DNA of 6,700 nt, from NCBI GenBank assembly GCA_964484285.1, contig CAZAEO010000108.1, positions 1 through 6,700 on the forward strand, read 5' to 3'. A program made the translations under genes and the position numbers. The notes beneath the pieces are model-generated. The model did not search any database. It was not told the origin of the DNA and worked only from the letters and a program-made list of their open reading frames with translations. Below, piece after piece: positions 5,403 to 6,700 of this stretch. Origin of the DNA: CAZUQP01 sp964484285 (GTDB taxonomy: Bacteria > Pseudomonadota > Gammaproteobacteria > DSM-16500). Position 1 is the stretch's first letter. Each line of letters begins with the position of its first letter.

Positions 5403-5617
5403 ATGTCTATGGAAGACTTTATCATTGCTGTATATGCTTGGTAGATGAAATGCTAAAAAATTTAATAGGTAATCAGAAGCTACGCCAAAGAGGATTCAAG
5501 CCCAATTTATCAGACAGCGAGATGATTACGATGGAAGTAGTTGCCAAATTTAGGATTATGCCGCTACAAGCAACTTTACATCGACAAATAATATCAAGGC
5601 AGGCTCTTACAAAGTAA
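5403..5617 (+). pseudogene. Broken transposase N-terminus (IS982-like)
   Basis: An ATG at 5403 with AAGGA 8 nt upstream opens MSMEDFIIAVY, which meets a TAG at 5442. Shifting frame at the TATATGC near 5433 (apparently one lost T) restores CLVDEMLKNLIGNQKLRQRG then FKPNLSDSEMITMEVVAKF. The RGF.P.LSDSE.ITME pattern is typical of the N-terminal region of IS982-family transposases. After about 5555 the frame degrades, apparently through more small indels, and stops at 5617. The DDE catalytic region is missing. This is a nonfunctional IS remnant. Family assignment is from memory of the motif. Confidence 0.7.
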
Positions 5618-5635
5618 GAATAAATCTCTTATACT
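5607..5635 (+). promoter_or_regulatory. Putative promoter of the pilus operon
   Basis: TTACAA (5607-5612) and TATACT (5630-5635) are 17 bp apart. The -10 matches 5 of 6; the -35 is weak and overlaps a short dyad (CTTAC AAA GTAAG, 5606-5618). It lies about 60 bp upstream of the first pilus gene and at the tail of the transposase remnant. Confidence 0.4.
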
Positions 5636-5693
5636 TGGGTGTTAGTATGGAATTAATTATTGAGATAGGCATATAGCATAATGGAGTATCGCG

Positions 5694-6128
5694 ATGAAGT
5701 ATTTCGTTGCTAAAGTAAGTGCTTTTCTTCTCATGATGCCAGTATTCGCTTTTGCGGGTTGGCAAGTTGCGCAGCCTAGCTCTGCTATTCCACGCGAGCC
5801 TTTCTTCCAAGCTGGAAATCAGCAAGATACTGCATTTGTTCCCACCTATGGTAGCAATGCATTTCCGAATCAGTTCGCGTATCTTGGCAGGCCTGCCGCC
5901 GTATATGCTATTAGCGTTAGCGGATCATTAAAAGAAAATATTGAAAGAATTATGGATAGGTATCATTGGAAAGTCATTTGGAAAGCGCCTTATGACTATA
6001 ATTTTGATGGGCGCGTTACCGGTTCTAGTTTACCGAATGTGATCGCAAAACTGTTAAAACCATTTCCCCTACAGGCCCAGATGTACATGTCTAACCGTAC
6101 CATGACCGTGATGCCGAGGAAAGTATAA
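5694..6128 (+). CDS. Small exported TcpQ-domain protein of a type IVb pilus operon
   Basis: This 144-aa periplasmic protein starts at an ATG with GGAG 7 nt upstream. A signal peptide (MKYFVAKVSAFLLMMPVFAFA) is predicted to be cut after A21. The C-terminal half matches the TcpQ/PilL C-terminal pattern: a SLKENIERI start (about 80-88), YHWKVIWKAPYDYNFDGRV (about 93-111), GSSLPNVIAKLLKPFPLQA (about 113-131) and a final NRTMTVMP strand. In type IVb pili such as Tcp and the R64 thin pilus, proteins of this kind assist secretin assembly or localisation at the outer membrane. Here it stands as a short protein without the long N-terminal region of PilL. Its stop overlaps the next ATG by one base (TAATG), so it is coupled to the secretin gene. 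The name pilL or pilM would be by position only. Confidence 0.75.
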   Translation: MKYFVAKVSAFLLMMPVFAFAGWQVAQPSSAIPREPFFQAGNQQDTAFVPTYGSNAFPNQFAYLGRPAAVYAISVSGSLKENIERIMDRYHWKVIWKAPYDYNFDGRVTGSSLPNVIAKLLKPFPLQAQMYMSNRTMTVMPRKV

Positions 6129-6700
6129 TGCTTCATAAACGAATTATTGTAGTGTGTTTGTCAGCGATAGTATTTCTTGCAGGATGTCATTCACCGGTTT
6201 ATAACCAAACAGAAGCTAATGTAGCTGATGTGACTCAGCGTGCTCAGGATGCAAGAATAAAAGCAGCGGCGCTTGCAAAACCTATCCCGGCGCTGGTAGT
6301 GAATCAAGGTCTTTATGTAGACAAGACACCTATTAGCTTAACGAAAGAACCCGTCTGGTTGAAGAACCGCATCGTAGTGCGCGGTGATCAATTACCATTT
6401 TCTTATTACAGTAGAACGATTGTAAGCGGCGGCGGGCGTAATATCTTGACCCGCTATCAAATTGGGTTAGATGACAAAATCATGGTTTCGATGAATTACA
6501 CCGGTACAGTCAAAGGTGCGCTGGATATGTTGGCAGCGAAAACCGGATATGTTTATTCTGTTAGTGGCGCAAATGTATATTGGCAGGCATTTATTACGAA
6601 AACATTCGATATTGCATTTATGCCAGGTTCATCAGATTATCTTATGGGTAAAACGGCAAGTGGTGGTGGCGCGGGCGGTGCTGCTGCATTAGGAGGAGGT
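6128..6700 (+). CDS. pilN: PilN-type secretin lipoprotein, type IVb pilus (partial)
   Basis: The first 191 codons of an outer-membrane secretin lipoprotein; the gene runs off the window. The signal peptide carries the lipobox LAGC with C20 as the lipidated residue. The following ~150 residues form the N-terminal periplasmic region seen in PilN/BfpB proteins: an early stretch about residues 60-110 (VDKTPISLTKEPVWLKNRI, RGDQLPFSYY), then MNYTGTVKGALDMLAAKTGY (about 122-141, an N0/STN-like fold), then VYWQAFITKTFDIAFMPGSS and a glycine-rich linker at the window edge. The C-terminal secretin pore domain is not visible. The start overlaps the preceding stop as TAATG. Neighbour and architecture agree with a type IVb pilus or related conjugation-type pilus. 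Function is confident; completeness is unknown. Confidence 0.85.
   Translation, partial: MLHKRIIVVCLSAIVFLAGCHSPVYNQTEANVADVTQRAQDARIKAAALAKPIPALVVNQGLYVDKTPISLTKEPVWLKNRIVVRGDQLPFSYYSRTIVSGGGRNILTRYQIGLDDKIMVSMNYTGTVKGALDMLAAKTGYVYSVSGANVYWQAFITKTFDIAFMPGSSDYLMGKTASGGGAGGAAALGGG

Larger units (their letters stand above)
4667..5693. other. 1-kb stretch without an intact gene: remnants and repeats
   Basis: Between the transaldolase start and the pilus operon no intact gene is seen. The stretch holds repeat B, a possible 17-codon start fragment, a gutted C-methyltransferase, repeat A, the C-terminal part of an RmlC-type epimerase, a broken transposase start, and the pilus promoter. In 5206-5402 I find no recognisable coding remnant. 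It contains an AT-rich palindrome (TCAATTT TT AAATTGA, 5334-5349) that may belong to the IS end. Confidence 0.7.

Noticed and set aside
5538..5561. Apparent third copy of repeat A (GCCAAATTTAGGAT)
   Set aside because: The similarity is short, and the sequence is better explained as continuing transposase coding DNA with small indels; the outer part of the repeat is absent.
1..6700. CRISPR array, tRNA or rRNA gene
   Set aside because: No regularly spaced direct repeats, cloverleaf or conserved rRNA segment was seen on either strand.

Overview
The window looks like chromosomal accessory DNA of an AT-rich gammaproteobacterium. A relative of Coxiella or Legionella is my best guess, but this is inference only. 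The clues are a heptose-type surface-glycan gene set, relics of a 3-C-methyl-sugar (virenose-like) gene pair, a type IVb pilus operon, and many IS or MITE scars. No rRNA, tRNA or core housekeeping gene is present to fix the taxonomy.

Layout. Positions 1-1249 (minus strand) hold a SIS-domain isomerase-like gene translationally coupled (ATGA) to a GmhB-like HAD phosphatase, followed by a long inverted repeat at 1-71. Positions 1250-1773 hold no gene, but contain a 160-bp palindromic MITE with a TAA target duplication and a sigma70-like promoter overlapped by a perfect 9-bp dyad. Positions 1774-2664 (plus strand) encode a Wza-type outer-membrane polysaccharide export lipoprotein. Convergent to it on the minus strand lie a UDP-glucuronate 4-epimerase-like SDR (2888-3892) and, upstream, a transaldolase-family gene (3929-4666).

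The apparently empty 4667-5693 stretch is a graveyard. On the minus strand it holds the last ~70 codons of an RmlC-type sugar 3,5-epimerase, coupled by ATGA to the start of a sugar C-methyltransferase. Only the two ends of that methyltransferase survive. On the plus strand there is a frameshifted transposase N-terminus. From 5694 a plus-strand operon begins with a small exported TcpQ-like protein and a PilN-type secretin lipoprotein that runs off the window.

How it fits together: transaldolase, the GmhA-like SIS protein and the GmhB-like phosphatase all point to sedoheptulose-7-phosphate/heptose-phosphate chemistry. The SDR would make a galacturonate-type nucleotide sugar, and the Wza-like protein would export a polymer. 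Two short dispersed repeats (A: 88-127 and 4854-4892; B: 3917-3941 and 4708-4732, inverted) sit exactly where genes end or break. This suggests the glycan locus was remodelled by mobile or recombining elements that now supply the stop codons of two intact-looking genes and mark the deletion in the methyltransferase.
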